Under the pieces are notes generated by a model, which made no database searches, was not told the origin of the DNA, and saw only the letters and a program-made list of their open reading frames with translations. Source: Streptomyces qaidamensis (GTDB lineage: Bacteria; Actinomycetota; Actinomycetes; Streptomycetales; Streptomycetaceae). From it: DNA of 64,000 nucleotides. The position numbers and the translations under genes are program-made. The stretch spans positions 2,418,001 through 2,482,000 of the forward strand of contig NZ_CP015098.1 in NCBI RefSeq assembly GCF_001611795.1, in the 5' to 3' direction. Shown piece by piece: positions 8,652 to 18,272 of the stretch. The number at the start of each line of letters is the position of its first letter. The stretch's first letter is position 1.

Positions 8652-9398
8652 GCCGCGGGAGGACTCCTGGTACGGCCCGGCCGCGAACTCCGGTTCCGGG
8701 TCCCGGGGTCCGAACAGCGCCATGAGCCCGAGGTGCAGCACCAGTGCGGCGAGCGGCCAGGCCAGCAACGCCCCCTTCGCGCCCAGTTTCAGGGGCGCGT
8801 CGAACGTCACGCCCTGCCCGACGGCCTGAGCCTGCGCGATCACGTCCTGGGCGGGTCCGAGCCACACCCCGACCCGCCAGGCGAGCAACGACCCGAGCAG
8901 CCCTCCGAGGGCCAGCCCCACCACCAGCGGCACACCTCCGCGCCGTCGCAGCAGGAAGACGACCAGCGCGCTGACGGCCCCGAAGCCCAGCCCGAGGAGC
9001 GTGAACGTGCCGTCGACCCCGATGGCCTGCTCCCCCTCGGTGTCCTTGAGGTAGACGACCCAGCTCTTCTCCACCACGTCGCCGACGAGCGGCACGTGCG
9101 GCGCGAGCCACCACCACAGAACGCCGAGCAGCACCCCGCCGAGCGCCACGGCCACCGTGATCACGGCGGACTCCCGCAGTTCCGTCTTCATCCCGGGGCC
9201 GTCCTGTCCGTACCAGCCGTGCCCGGCGTACTCGGCGTGCTGCGACCCCGGAGCCTGAGGCCCGGCGGCCGGCGGCTGCCACGGACCCTGTGCGGAGTGT
9301 TCGTGCGGCGGCGGTGGCGGAGTCAGTGGTGCGGTCACCCTGCCATCGTGCCAGGCCCGCTTGTGTGCCGCGTCACCGGACGATCCCTCCTCGCTCAC
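8649..9398 (-). CDS. DUF2567-type membrane protein
   Basis: About 249 residues from GTG 9398, which overlaps the permease stop as GTGA; an alternative start is GTG 9338 (VTAPLTPPPPP, 229 residues). The N-terminus is Pro-rich and cytosolic in style. About four membrane helices follow, including AVITVAVALGGVLLGVLWWW, LLGLGFGAVSALVVFLL, VPLVVGLALGGLLGSLL and LLAWPLAALVLHLGLMALF. The pattern agrees with the actinobacterial DUF2567 family, of unknown function. It is the third gene of an ABC exporter operon, so it may act with that transporter. Its TAG stop coincides with the end of the MITE-like element. Confidence 0.75.
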   Translation of the reverse strand: MSEEGSSGDAAHKRAWHDGRVTAPLTPPPPPHEHSAQGPWQPPAAGPQAPGSQHAEYAGHGWYGQDGPGMKTELRESAVITVAVALGGVLLGVLWWWLAPHVPLVGDVVEKSWVVYLKDTEGEQAIGVDGTFTLLGLGFGAVSALVVFLLRRRGGVPLVVGLALGGLLGSLLAWRVGVWLGPAQDVIAQAQAVGQGVTFDAPLKLGAKGALLAWPLAALVLHLGLMALFGPRDPEPEFAAGPYQESSRG

Positions 9399-10216
9399 CG
9401 GACGGCCGCCCGGCGGTAGGCCCAGGTCGCCACGGCCAGCGAGACGACGCCCACCACCCCGCACACGGCGAGGTCACCCAGCACGAAGGCCCAGTCGGGA
9501 TGCGGTCCGAAGGTCCGCGCGAAGGCCTCCACACCGTACGTCGACGGCAGCAGGTCCCTCGTGAAGCGCACGACCTCCGGCATCCGGTCCGCCGGCAGCA
9601 CGCCCAGCAGCAGCGCCGCCGACATGCCCAGCTGTCCCAGCAGCGTGGCCAGTTCCGGCCGGGGCGCGAGCAGTCCCAGCGCCGCACCGAGCCCGGCGAG
9701 CGCCGCGCCCGCGAGCGGGATCACGGCCATGAGGACCCACAGATGGGCCATCGGCAGCCCGAACAGCACGCAGCCGAACACCGCGGTCACGACGGTCCCG
9801 GGCACGGTGAACGAGGCGTACGCGCCCGCCGCGCCCAGCACCACGGCCGCCGGCGGCACCGGCAGCGTCGCGTAGTGGTCGAGGCCGCCGCTGGCCCGCA
9901 GCTGCCCGAAGTACTGCGCGAGCAGGTTCAGCGCGACGAAGGCCACCACCAGGACCGACGACCCGGCGACGACGGCCTGTGCCTCCGCCCCGTCGTCCAC
10001 GACCCCGCGCATCAGGATCATGATCCCGACCGACTGGAAGGTCGCCACGAACAGCAGCGGGATCCGCGCCACCCGCGCCCGGGACAGCTGGGCCCGGTAC
10101 ACGGCCGCCAGCGACGGCCACAGCCGTGCCCGAGGTCCGAGCTCGGCCGCGCACGCGGCGGGCTCCTCCACGGCCAGGGCACTGCCCGGCAGGACATCGG
10201 CGGGTACGACACTCAC
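9395..10216 (-). CDS. ABC-2 type transporter permease
   Basis: A 273-residue integral membrane protein with six predicted helices, including IPLLFVATFQSVGIMILM, VVAGSSVLVVAFVALNLLA, FTVPGTVVTAVFGCVLFGLP and LGDLAVCGVVGVVSLAVATW. It also carries the short LLPSTYGVEAF segment seen late in ABC-2 exporter subunits. The start is GTG 10216, preceded by a GAAGGGAA ribosome binding site; the frame stays open to 10246. It is downstream of the ATPase gene by about 100 bp. It likely exports a drug, lipid or antibiotic-like compound, but the substrate cannot be told from sequence. Confidence 0.86.
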   Translation of the reverse strand: MSVVPADVLPGSALAVEEPAACAAELGPRARLWPSLAAVYRAQLSRARVARIPLLFVATFQSVGIMILMRGVVDDGAEAQAVVAGSSVLVVAFVALNLLAQYFGQLRASGGLDHYATLPVPPAAVVLGAAGAYASFTVPGTVVTAVFGCVLFGLPMAHLWVLMAVIPLAGAALAGLGAALGLLAPRPELATLLGQLGMSAALLLGVLPADRMPEVVRFTRDLLPSTYGVEAFARTFGPHPDWAFVLGDLAVCGVVGVVSLAVATWAYRRAAVR

Positions 10217-10319
10217 GTCGCGCTGCTTCCCTTCGCTCGGGTCCACTGCGGCAGTCGCCTGTTCGGTACGTATACGGCGGCCGCTGTGCTCACGGCCCGC
10301 GCGCCCGGCACCCTCGTGC

Positions 10320-11339
10320 TCACACCTTCACCAGCCCCTGCTGGACGGCACCGCCGAGGGCGAGGTACACGTCCTCCAGGCTCGGCGTGGCCAGGGTGAA
10401 GTCGTCCAGGGCGGCGAAGGCGGCCCCGCCGGTGACGGTCGCGACGACCGCCCGGGCCTCCTCGGGCCCGAGCCGCAGCGTCCAGCGGCGCCCCGACTCC
10501 ACGACACGGTCCTTCAGCGCGGCCACCTCGGGCACGTGCAGCGGGGCCGCCTCCCGCCACACCAGGTCGACGCGCACCTCACCGGCGACCTGCTCCTTCA
10601 GCCCGGCGGGGGTGTCGCAGGCGATCACCCGCCCCCGGTCGAGGACGGCCACCCGGTCCAGCACCGTCTCGGCCTCGATGACGTTGTGGGTGACGAGCAG
10701 CACGGTCGTCCCGCGCTCGGCCCGGCGCCGGTCGACGGCGGACCACACGGCCCGCCGCGCCACCGGGTCCATGCCGGTGGTCGGCTCGTCGAGCACGAGC
10801 AGCGGCCGCTCCCCCACCAGGGCCGCGGCGAAGCACGCCAGGCGCCGCTGGCCCCCGGAGAGCTTCTTCAGCGGCCGCCCGGCCAGCGGGGCGAGCCCCA
10901 GCTCGTCGAGGACGGCGTCCCGCTCGACCCGCGCCTGCCGTATGTCCAGGCCGCGCAGCCGCCCGGTGGTCTCGGCGGCGAGCGACACGGTCAGCTCGTC
11001 GAGGGCGGTCGACTCCTGCCCGAGGTAGGCGAGGATCCGCGAGGCCCGCTCCGGGTGGCGCACGATGTCGTGCCCGAGGATCTCCACACCGCCGCGGTCG
11101 GGCCGCATCAGCCCGGTCAGCTGGCGTACGAGGGTGGACTTGCCGGCGCCGTTCGGCCCGAGCAGGCCGAAGATCTCGCCGCGGCGGATGTCCAGCGTCA
11201 CGTCGTCCGTGGCCCGGACCTCGGGTGTTCCGGGAGTGCCGCGCCGGCCCCGGACCGCCGGATAGGTCTTGGTCAGCCCGCGCACCGCGCACACGACGCC
11301 ACCATCGTGCCGAAATGCCTGTGCCGCGCGCTTACTCAC
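10320..11339 (-). CDS. ABC transporter ATP-binding protein
   Basis: A 339-residue cytosolic ATPase of the multidrug/DrrA-like exporter type. Walker A is GPNGAGKST, the Q-loop is YLGQEST, the signature is LSGGQRR, Walker B is LLVLDEPTTGMDP and the H-loop is VTHN. A ~90-residue C-terminal extension follows, as in ABC-2 exporter ATPases. An inserted GRRGTPGTPEV loop precedes the first strand. It pairs with the downstream permease and the DUF2567-type protein. All motifs needed for activity are intact. Confidence 0.93.
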   Translation of the reverse strand: MSKRAAQAFRHDGGVVCAVRGLTKTYPAVRGRRGTPGTPEVRATDDVTLDIRRGEIFGLLGPNGAGKSTLVRQLTGLMRPDRGGVEILGHDIVRHPERASRILAYLGQESTALDELTVSLAAETTGRLRGLDIRQARVERDAVLDELGLAPLAGRPLKKLSGGQRRLACFAAALVGERPLLVLDEPTTGMDPVARRAVWSAVDRRRAERGTTVLLVTHNVIEAETVLDRVAVLDRGRVIACDTPAGLKEQVAGEVRVDLVWREAAPLHVPEVAALKDRVVESGRRWTLRLGPEEARAVVATVTGGAAFAALDDFTLATPSLEDVYLALGGAVQQGLVKV

Positions 11340-11428
11340 AAGGGACGAGACTACGGGGTCGGCGACCCAGGTCCGCTCTCGGGTCGGTCCATACCGGGAA
11401 ATCCGCCGGCAAAGGACTCAGGGGTCCG

Positions 11429-12649
11429 TCAGTCGTCGAGGGGTGGGTGCTCGACGCCCGTGCGCACACTGATCTCCCGCCAGAAGCCTGCCCGGATGGC
11501 GTAGCGGTCCCGCTCGTCGATCTGGTCGTCCTTGTGGGCGAGCAGGCCGAACCGGGCGGCGTAGCGCAGCAGCTCCCCGTCGACGCGGTGCGGGATGCGC
11601 GGGTACATCCCGGACAGTTTCTGCAGGTGGTTCTGGTCGCCGAGGCGCTCCACCCAGCGCCCCGCGAATACCTGCCCCACCTCGGAGGGGTCACCGCCGA
11701 CGGTGGTGATGTCCTCCTCGCGGTCGGCCCACCGCTGCTCTGCCGTGGTCAGCTGGGCGAGCGTCGGCATCGAGGCGGCCTCGGGGGGCTCGGCCGTGGG
11801 CCGGTCGACCCAGCCTTTGTCGGAGGACCACCGGAGGGTGGCGGAGGCGGGCTGCTGGGCGGGCTGGGGGCCGGGGGCCCGCAGGGCGGCCAGGTCCTTG
11901 GGCGTGGGGACCCCTTTGGCGGCGGGCACCCGCTCCTCGGTGCCGTTCTGCCCGGTGCCGGGCACCGGGTGGCGGGGCTGCGGGGCGGGCCGGTCGGTCG
12001 CGGCGCCGAGCGCGGACTCGGGCAGCGGCGCGGAGAGGATCGCGGCGATCTCGGGCCGGGGCGCGGGCTGCGGCGCGCACGCCCCGGTGTAGTCCTTGGC
12101 GCGGACGGCCTTGGTGATCCATGTGCGGTCCAGGACGCGTCGCTCGTCGGCCTCGGCGACCAGGTCCTCGGACTGGTTGTAGTCGCCGTCGGCGGCCTGC
12201 ACGGCCCACAGGTGGACGGCGACGCCGTGCTCCTTGGCAGCCATCATGCCGGGCAGCAGATCGCCGTCGCCGGTGACGAGGACGACGTCGGAGCAGGCGC
12301 GGTTGCGGGCCAGTTCGGTCAGCTCGGCGTGCATCGCCGCGTCCACACCCTTCTGCGCCCAGCGGCCGTCGCTGCGGGTCAGCGCGCCGAGCCGGACGGT
12401 GACCCGGGGCATCACGCGCAGCCTGCGGTGCTCGGGCTGTGGGACGCGGTCGGGGGCGCCGTCGAACCAGTAGATGCGCAGCAGCGGCTGCTGTGTGTCG
12501 GATTCGGCACGCTCACGCAGCCCCTGAATGAGGGCGGTGTGGTCGACGGTGATCCGGGAGCGCGAGGGCTCTCCGGCGAGGAGACTCGCCGCGGCTCCCA
12601 GCAGATACCCAGCGTCCACCAGGACGATGCAGCGGTCCACGCGACTCAC
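11429..12649 (-). CDS. NYN (PIN-like) domain protein, putative RNase
   Basis: A 406-residue protein whose N-terminal ~165 residues form a NYN domain of the PIN nuclease fold. The metal-binding acids are visible as D12 (VLVDAGYLL), D103 (KGVDAAMH) and D128/D130 (VTGDGDLLP). A ~120-residue Pro/Ala-rich linker follows. The last ~90 residues form a separate helical domain (VGQVFAGRWVERL, ARFGLLAHKD), possibly an OST-HTH-like or other RNA-binding module. It starts with GTG 12649 after GGAAGAGG. The likely role is RNA cleavage or processing; the target is unknown. Confidence 0.85.
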   Translation of the reverse strand: MSRVDRCIVLVDAGYLLGAAASLLAGEPSRSRITVDHTALIQGLRERAESDTQQPLLRIYWFDGAPDRVPQPEHRRLRVMPRVTVRLGALTRSDGRWAQKGVDAAMHAELTELARNRACSDVVLVTGDGDLLPGMMAAKEHGVAVHLWAVQAADGDYNQSEDLVAEADERRVLDRTWITKAVRAKDYTGACAPQPAPRPEIAAILSAPLPESALGAATDRPAPQPRHPVPGTGQNGTEERVPAAKGVPTPKDLAALRAPGPQPAQQPASATLRWSSDKGWVDRPTAEPPEAASMPTLAQLTTAEQRWADREEDITTVGGDPSEVGQVFAGRWVERLGDQNHLQKLSGMYPRIPHRVDGELLRYAARFGLLAHKDDQIDERDRYAIRAGFWREISVRTGVEHPPLDD

Positions 12650-12861
12650 CCTCTTCCCAGGAGGTTTGCTTCGGGCTTGCTTCGAGTCTGCCCGACGGCG
12701 CGGAGGTTAACGGCCGGAACTCGATCTTCGGCGTGGCGTTTCGGGACGCGCTGCTCCGACCACCCCTGTCACACACGGTAATTGTCCGACATGCGATCGT
12801 TGTCGGCCTGTGTGAATCTGGTCCCGGCCCTGGCCCCTAGTCCCCCACAGGAGGCATCACC

Positions 12862-13029
12862 ATGGCCAAGAACAAGAACCGTGACCGTAAGCAGCAGCGT
12901 CCGACCGAGCGTGGCCAGCGGGCCGACCGCAGCCCCGCCTCGCAGACGGAGCCCCAGACCGAGGTCGAGGTGACCCCCGGCGAGATGGCCCCGTCCGGCA
13001 AGCGAAAGCGCAGCTTCGGCCACAACTGA
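12862..13029 (+). CDS. Small basic conserved protein
   Basis: A 55-residue protein starting MAKNKNRDRKQQRP and ending KRKRSFGHN. It is very rich in Lys, Arg and Gln, has a central acidic stretch (TEVEVTPGEM) and is predicted to be disordered. AGGAGG at 12849-12854 is an excellent ribosome binding site. A strong hairpin terminator follows the gene. This combination supports a real expressed small protein, perhaps nucleic-acid-associated because of its charge. No known family was recognised. Confidence 0.78.
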   Translation: MAKNKNRDRKQQRPTERGQRADRSPASQTEPQTEVEVTPGEMAPSGKRKRSFGHN

Positions 13030-13067
13030 CGTCTGCGTGACGGGTTGTTGAGCCCACGCATACGCAC

Positions 13068-13099
13068 GAGGGGCGTACCCGATTCCGGGTACGCCCCTC
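13068..13099. terminator. Hairpin terminator between the small basic protein gene and dnaE
   Basis: A 14-bp perfect stem, GAGGGGCGTACCCG with its complement, flanks an ATTC loop. It lies between two convergent genes and can serve both. No T-run follows, as is usual for Streptomyces. Confidence 0.85.
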
Positions 13100-13120
13100 A
13101 AGCGCATCAAGATCCGTGCG

Positions 13121-16100
13121 TCACCCGGCCAGGCAGGACGGCCCGAGCAGCACCTTCAGGTCTCCGAAGAGCGCCGGGTCCGGCTTCACCCGGTGCCGGT
13201 CCAGCCGCAGCACGGTGGTCTTGGTCGGTCCCTGGAGCTTGATCCGGACCTCGCTGTCGCCCTTGTGGTGGCTGAGGACCTCGCCGAGCCGGCTGACCAG
13301 CGGCGGGGTGACCCGGGTGGCCGGGATGGTGAGGATCACGGGCGCGTTGGTGCCCGCGTTCGACAGGTCCGGCACCATCAGCTCCATCGCGACGAGCCGC
13401 GGGATGTCCTCCCGCTTGTCGAGGCGGCCCTTGACGAACACCACGGCGTCCTCGACGAGTTGGGTCGAGACGAGCTGGTACGTCGCGGGGAAGAACATGC
13501 ACTCGATCGAACCGGCGAGGTCCTCGACGGTGGCGATGGCCCAGGCGTTGCCCTGCTTGGTCATCTTGCGCTGCAGGCCCGAGATGATGCCGCCGATGGT
13601 GACGACCGCGCCGTCGGAGTGCTCACCTCCGGTCAGCTGGGAGATACCGGCGTCGGCCTTGTCGGACAGGATGTGCTCCAGGCCGAACAGCGGGTGGTCG
13701 GAGACGTACAGACCGAGCATCTCCCGCTCCTGGGCGAGCAGATAGGTCTTGTCCCACTCGTCGGGCGAGAACTCCACATCGAGCCCGAAGCCCGGCTCGC
13801 TGGTCTCGGCCTCGCCCATGCCGCCGAAGAGGTCGAACTGCCCCTCGGCCTCCTTGCGCTTGACCGCGACCACGTTGTCGATCATCGGCTCGTAGTGCGC
13901 GGTGAGGCCCTTGCGGGTGTGGCCCATCGCGTCGAAGGCGCCGGCCTTGATCAGCGATTCGGTGGTGCGCTTGTTGCAGACCACCGCCTCCACCTTGTCG
14001 AGGTAGTCCGGGAAGGAGACGTACTTCCCCTTGGCCTTGCGGCACCTGATGATCGACTCGACCACGTTCGTACCGACGTTGCGGACGGCGGAGAGGCCGA
14101 AGAGGATCACGTCGTCGCCCTGGGCCGCGAAGTTGGCCATCGACTCGTTGACGTCCGGCGGGAGCACCTTGATGCCCATGCGGCGGCACTCGTTGAGGTA
14201 GACGGCCGACTTGTCCTTGTCGTCCTTCACGGACGTGAGCAGCGCGGCCATGTACTCGGCGGGGTGGTTCGCCTTGAGGTATGCCGTCCAGTACGAGACG
14301 AGTCCGTACGCGGCGGAGTGCGCCTTGTTGAACGCGTAGCCGGCGAAGGGGACCAGCACGTCCCACAGGGCCTGGATGGCCTCGTCGCTGAAGCCCTTCT
14401 TGCGGGCACCCTCCTGGAAGAGGACGAAGTTCTTCGCCAGTTCCTCGGGCTTCTTCTTGCCCATCACGCGGCGGAGGATGTCGGCCTCGCCGAGTGAGTA
14501 GCCGGCGATGATCTGGGCGGCCTTCTGCACCTGCTCCTGGTAGACGATCAGGCCGTGGGTGACGTCCAGAACCTCCCTGAGCGGCTCCTCCAGCTCGGGG
14601 TGGATGGGCGTGATGTCCTGCTGGCCGTTCTTGCGCAGCGCGTAGTTCGTGTGGGAGTTCATGCCCATCGGGCCCGGGCGGTACAGGGCCGACACGGCGG
14701 AGATGTCTTCGAAGTTGTCCGGCTTCATCAGCCGGAGCAGGGAGCGCATGGGGCCGCCGTCGAACTGGAAGACGCCGAGGGTGTCGCCGCGCTGGAGCAG
14801 TTCGAAGGTCGTGGGGTCGTCGAGCGGGAGGCTCAGGAGGTCGATGTCGACCCCCTTGTTGGACTTCACCATCTTGACGGCGTCGTCCATGATCGTCAGG
14901 TTGCGCAGGCCCAGGAAGTCCATCTTCAGCAGGCCGAGCGACTCGCAGCTCGGGTAGTCCCACTGGGTGATGGTGACCTTGTCCGTGTGCCTGACCCAGA
15001 CGGGGACGTGGTCGGTGATCGTCTCGCTGGACATGATCACGCCGGCGGCGTGCACACCCATCTGCCGGACCAGGCCCTCGACGCCCTTGGCGGTGTCGAT
15101 GACCTTCTTCACGTCCGGCTCGTTCTCGTACATCGCCCGGATCTCGCCCGCCTCCGAGTAGCGGGGGTGCTCGGGGTTGGTGATGCCGTCGAGGTTGATG
15201 CCCTTGCCCAGGACGTCGGCGGGCATGGCCTTGGTGAGGCGGTCGCCCATCGCGTACGGGTAGCCCAGCACGCGTGCGGAGTCCTTGATCGCGTTCTTGG
15301 CCTTGATGGTGCCGTACGTGCCGATCATGGCGACCTTGTCGGCGCCGTACTTCTCCGTCACGTAGCGGATCACCTCGACGCGCCGGCGCTCGTCGAAGTC
15401 GATGTCGACATCGGGCATGGAGATGCGCTCGGGGTTGAGGAAGCGCTCGAAGATCAGGCCGTGCGGGATGGGGTCGAGGTCGGTGATGCCGAGGGCGTAG
15501 GCGACGATCGAGCCGGCCGCGGAGCCTCGGCCGGGGCCGACGGCGATGCCCTGCTTCTTGGCCCACATGATGAAGTCGGCGACCACGAGGAAGTAGCCCG
15601 GGAAGCCCATCGAGATGATGGTGTCCATCTCGTACTCGACCTGCTTCATGCGGTCGTCCGGGATGCCGTCCGGGAAGCGGCGGTGCATGCCGCGCAGGGT
15701 CTCCTCGCGGAACCAGCTGACCTCGGTGTACCCCTCGGGGATGTCGAACTTGGGCATGAGGTCGCGCTTCTCGAACATGCCCGTGGTGTCGACCATCTCG
15801 GCGATGAGGCGGGTGTTGGCGCAGCCCTCCTGCCAGGCGTCCGAGGAGTCGATGGCGTACATCTCGTCCGTGGACTTCAGGTAGTAGCCGGTGCCGTCGA
15901 ACCGGAAGCGGTCGGGGTCGGAGAGGTTCTTGCCGGTCTGGATGCACAGCAGGGCGTCGTGGGCGGTCGCCTCGTGCGCGTACGTGTAGTGCGAGTCGTT
16001 GGTGACCAGGGGGGGGATGCCGAGCTTCTTGGCGATCTCCAGGAGGCCGTCGCGGACCCGGTGCTCGATCTCGATGCCGTGGTCCATCAGCTCCAGGAAG

Positions 16101-16660
16101 TAGCGGTCCTTGCCGAAGATGTCCTGGTAGTCGGCGGCCGCCTTCAGGGCCTCGTCGAAGTGGCCGAGGCGCAGCCGGGTCTGGACCTCGCCGGAGGGGC
16201 AGCCCGTGGAGGCCACGATCCCCTCGGACCACTGGGCGATGGTCTCCTTGTCCATCCGGGGCCACTTCTGCAGCCAGCCCTCGGCGTACGCGTCGGAGGA
16301 CAGCCGGAAGAGGTTGTGCAGTCCGGTGCTGTTCACCGCCCACATCGTCTTGTGGGTGTAACCGCCGGAACCGGAGACGTCGTCCCGCTTCTGGTGGGGC
16401 TGGCCCCACTGGATCTTGCGCTTGTTGCGCCGGGACTCGGGGGCGACATACGCCTCGATCCCGATGATCGGGGTGACCCCGGCCTTCTGCGCGGAATGGA
16501 AGAAGTCGTACGCCCCGTGCAGGTTGCCGTGGTCGGACATGGCGATGTGCGTCATGCCCATCTCGTTGCACGCGTTGAACATGTCCTTCAGCCGCGCGGC
16601 ACCGTCCAGCAGCGAGTACTGGGTGTGGACGTGCAGGTGCGTGAACGGCGGCTTTGACAC
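13121..16660 (-). CDS. dnaE: DNA polymerase III subunit alpha DnaE
   Basis: An 1179-residue replicative polymerase of family C, which synthesises chromosomal DNA within the holoenzyme. The N-terminal PHP domain is visible as HLHVHTQYSLLDGAA and MSDHGNLHGAYDF. The catalytic palm carries MPDVDIDFDERRR with Asp419 and Asp421. Fingers and tandem helix-hairpin-helix regions follow, and an OB-fold sits near residues 1000-1090 (VTIGGIISGLQRKMTKQG). The start is GTG 16660 (VSKPPFTHLHVHTQY) with GGAGG upstream. The frame stays open to 16996, but that part lies under the divergent gene. The length is as expected for Streptomyces DnaE. Confidence 0.97.
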   Translation of the reverse strand: MSKPPFTHLHVHTQYSLLDGAARLKDMFNACNEMGMTHIAMSDHGNLHGAYDFFHSAQKAGVTPIIGIEAYVAPESRRNKRKIQWGQPHQKRDDVSGSGGYTHKTMWAVNSTGLHNLFRLSSDAYAEGWLQKWPRMDKETIAQWSEGIVASTGCPSGEVQTRLRLGHFDEALKAAADYQDIFGKDRYFLELMDHGIEIEHRVRDGLLEIAKKLGIPPLVTNDSHYTYAHEATAHDALLCIQTGKNLSDPDRFRFDGTGYYLKSTDEMYAIDSSDAWQEGCANTRLIAEMVDTTGMFEKRDLMPKFDIPEGYTEVSWFREETLRGMHRRFPDGIPDDRMKQVEYEMDTIISMGFPGYFLVVADFIMWAKKQGIAVGPGRGSAAGSIVAYALGITDLDPIPHGLIFERFLNPERISMPDVDIDFDERRRVEVIRYVTEKYGADKVAMIGTYGTIKAKNAIKDSARVLGYPYAMGDRLTKAMPADVLGKGINLDGITNPEHPRYSEAGEIRAMYENEPDVKKVIDTAKGVEGLVRQMGVHAAGVIMSSETITDHVPVWVRHTDKVTITQWDYPSCESLGLLKMDFLGLRNLTIMDDAVKMVKSNKGVDIDLLSLPLDDPTTFELLQRGDTLGVFQFDGGPMRSLLRLMKPDNFEDISAVSALYRPGPMGMNSHTNYALRKNGQQDITPIHPELEEPLREVLDVTHGLIVYQEQVQKAAQIIAGYSLGEADILRRVMGKKKPEELAKNFVLFQEGARKKGFSDEAIQALWDVLVPFAGYAFNKAHSAAYGLVSYWTAYLKANHPAEYMAALLTSVKDDKDKSAVYLNECRRMGIKVLPPDVNESMANFAAQGDDVILFGLSAVRNVGTNVVESIIRCRKAKGKYVSFPDYLDKVEAVVCNKRTTESLIKAGAFDAMGHTRKGLTAHYEPMIDNVVAVKRKEAEGQFDLFGGMGEAETSEPGFGLDVEFSPDEWDKTYLLAQEREMLGLYVSDHPLFGLEHILSDKADAGISQLTGGEHSDGAVVTIGGIISGLQRKMTKQGNAWAIATVEDLAGSIECMFFPATYQLVSTQLVEDAVVFVKGRLDKREDIPRLVAMELMVPDLSNAGTNAPVILTIPATRVTPPLVSRLGEVLSHHKGDSEVRIKLQGPTKTTVLRLDRHRVKPDPALFGDLKVLLGPSCLAG

Positions 16661-16877
16661 GGCTGCGGCCTCCAGAGAGAACAGGGGTCGAATGGGGCCC
16701 GGCAGGCTGCGGACAGTCTGGGGGACAGCGTCGAAGTCTATGCCTCGGCACTGACACCCGGAGGGCTGACCCGCGTACCTTCGTGCGGGGGTTCGCGGGC
16801 ACTCCCGCGGACCGCCGCACGTTAGGCAGAGGGCGGACCTGCCGCCCTGACACGCATGCACCAGGAGGCACCCAGCG

Positions 16878-18203
16878 ATGTCGTTCCCGCAGCTCGACGG
16901 CGAGCACCGCGGTGAGGAGATCCTCGCCGTCTTCGACACCGCCTTCGGCGAGCTCCTGGCCGCCGACCCGGCCGCGTTCCGCGTCAAGTTCCGCAAGATG
17001 GCGGCCTCGGCCTTCGCCTTCTACCGGGGCACGGCCGGCCTGTTCTACCACGACCTCGACGATGAGAAGCGGGGCGGGCCGTACCTGGACGAGCGCACCT
17101 CGCGCGTGTGGATCCACGGCGACCTGCACGCGGAGAACTTCGGCACGTACATGGACGCCAACGGCCGCCTGATCTTCAACGTCAACGACTTCGACGAGGC
17201 CTACGTCGGCCCCTTCACCTGGGACCTCAAGCGTCTCACCGCCTCCATCGCACTGATCGGCTACGCGAAGGCGCTCAGCGACGAGCAGATCTCCGAGCTG
17301 GTGACGATCTACGCGGTCGCCTACCGCGAGCGGATCCACGCCCTGGCCACGGGCGCGAAGAGCGACGAGGTGCCGCCGTTCACGCTGGACACCGCACAGG
17401 GCCCGCTGCTGGACGCGCTGCGTGACGCCCGCTCACTGACCCGCTTCGGCCTGCTGGACTCGATGACGGAGATCCGCGACTTCGAGCGCCGCTTCGCCTC
17501 CGGAGGCGGCTCGGTCGAGCTGGACGCGGCCACGCGCTACAAGGTCCTCGCCGCCTTCGACGGCTACCTGGAGACGCTGCCGGACAGCTCGCTGGCCCGC
17601 CCGGACTCCTACCGCGTGAAGGACGTGGTCGGCCGGCGCGGCATCGGCATCGGCTCGGCGGGGCTGCCGTCGTACAACATCCTGCTGGAGGGACACAGCG
17701 ACGCCCTGGAGAACGATGTCGTGATCTACATCAAGCAGGCCCAGACCCCGGCCGTCTCCCGGCACATCACGGACCAGGAGATCCGCGGCTACTTCCAGCA
17801 CGAGGGGCACCGCACGGTCATCTCCCAGCGCGCCCTGCAGGCGCACGCCGACCCTTGGCTGGGCTGGACCGAGCTGGACGGCGCGGGCCAGCTGGTGGCC
17901 GAGGTCTCGCCGTACGCGGTGGACCTCGACTGGGGTGACATCGACGACCCGGAGGAGATCGCGCAGGTGGTGGCCGACCTCGGCCGGGCGACGGCCACGA
18001 TGCACTCGGCGGCGGACGACCAGTCCGGCGAGTCCCTGGTGCCGTTCTCCACGGAGCGGGCCATCGACGCGGCGATCGCGGCCGACGAGGAGGGCTTCGC
18101 CCCCCTGCTGGTCGACTTCGCGCACACCTACGGCGCACGCGCGCGTGCCGACCACCAGACCTTCGTCGACCTGTTCCGCAACGGACGGATTCCGGGGCTG
18201 TGA
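16878..18203 (+). CDS. DUF2252 family protein (kinase-like fold)
   Basis: A 441-residue DUF2252 protein. It carries WIHGDLHAENFGTY near residues 77-90 and FNVNDFDEAYVGPFTWDLKR near 99-118. These resemble the catalytic loop and metal-binding Asp of aminoglycoside-phosphotransferase-like kinases, so small-molecule phosphorylation is possible but unproven. A CAGGAGGCAC ribosome binding site precedes ATG 16878. It is divergent from dnaE across a 217-bp gap. The actual substrate is unknown. Confidence 0.88.
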   Translation: MSFPQLDGEHRGEEILAVFDTAFGELLAADPAAFRVKFRKMAASAFAFYRGTAGLFYHDLDDEKRGGPYLDERTSRVWIHGDLHAENFGTYMDANGRLIFNVNDFDEAYVGPFTWDLKRLTASIALIGYAKALSDEQISELVTIYAVAYRERIHALATGAKSDEVPPFTLDTAQGPLLDALRDARSLTRFGLLDSMTEIRDFERRFASGGGSVELDAATRYKVLAAFDGYLETLPDSSLARPDSYRVKDVVGRRGIGIGSAGLPSYNILLEGHSDALENDVVIYIKQAQTPAVSRHITDQEIRGYFQHEGHRTVISQRALQAHADPWLGWTELDGAGQLVAEVSPYAVDLDWGDIDDPEEIAQVVADLGRATATMHSAADDQSGESLVPFSTERAIDAAIAADEEGFAPLLVDFAHTYGARARADHQTFVDLFRNGRIPGL

Positions 18204-18272
18204 CGGCAAGGTCTCTCACAGGCATCCTTTAGGGGTCCCTTACCGGCCCCCGTGACAGACTCTCCTTTTGCT

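Noticed and set aside
14555..16657. A 700-codon plus-strand frame opposite dnaE
   Set aside because: Antisense shadow; repetitive Val/Gly/Asp composition typical of GC-rich reverse frames.
13623..17339. A 1238-codon frame overlapping dnaE on the same strand
   Set aside because: It is a shifted frame of dnaE, extremely rich in Arg, Pro and Gly, with no known motifs.
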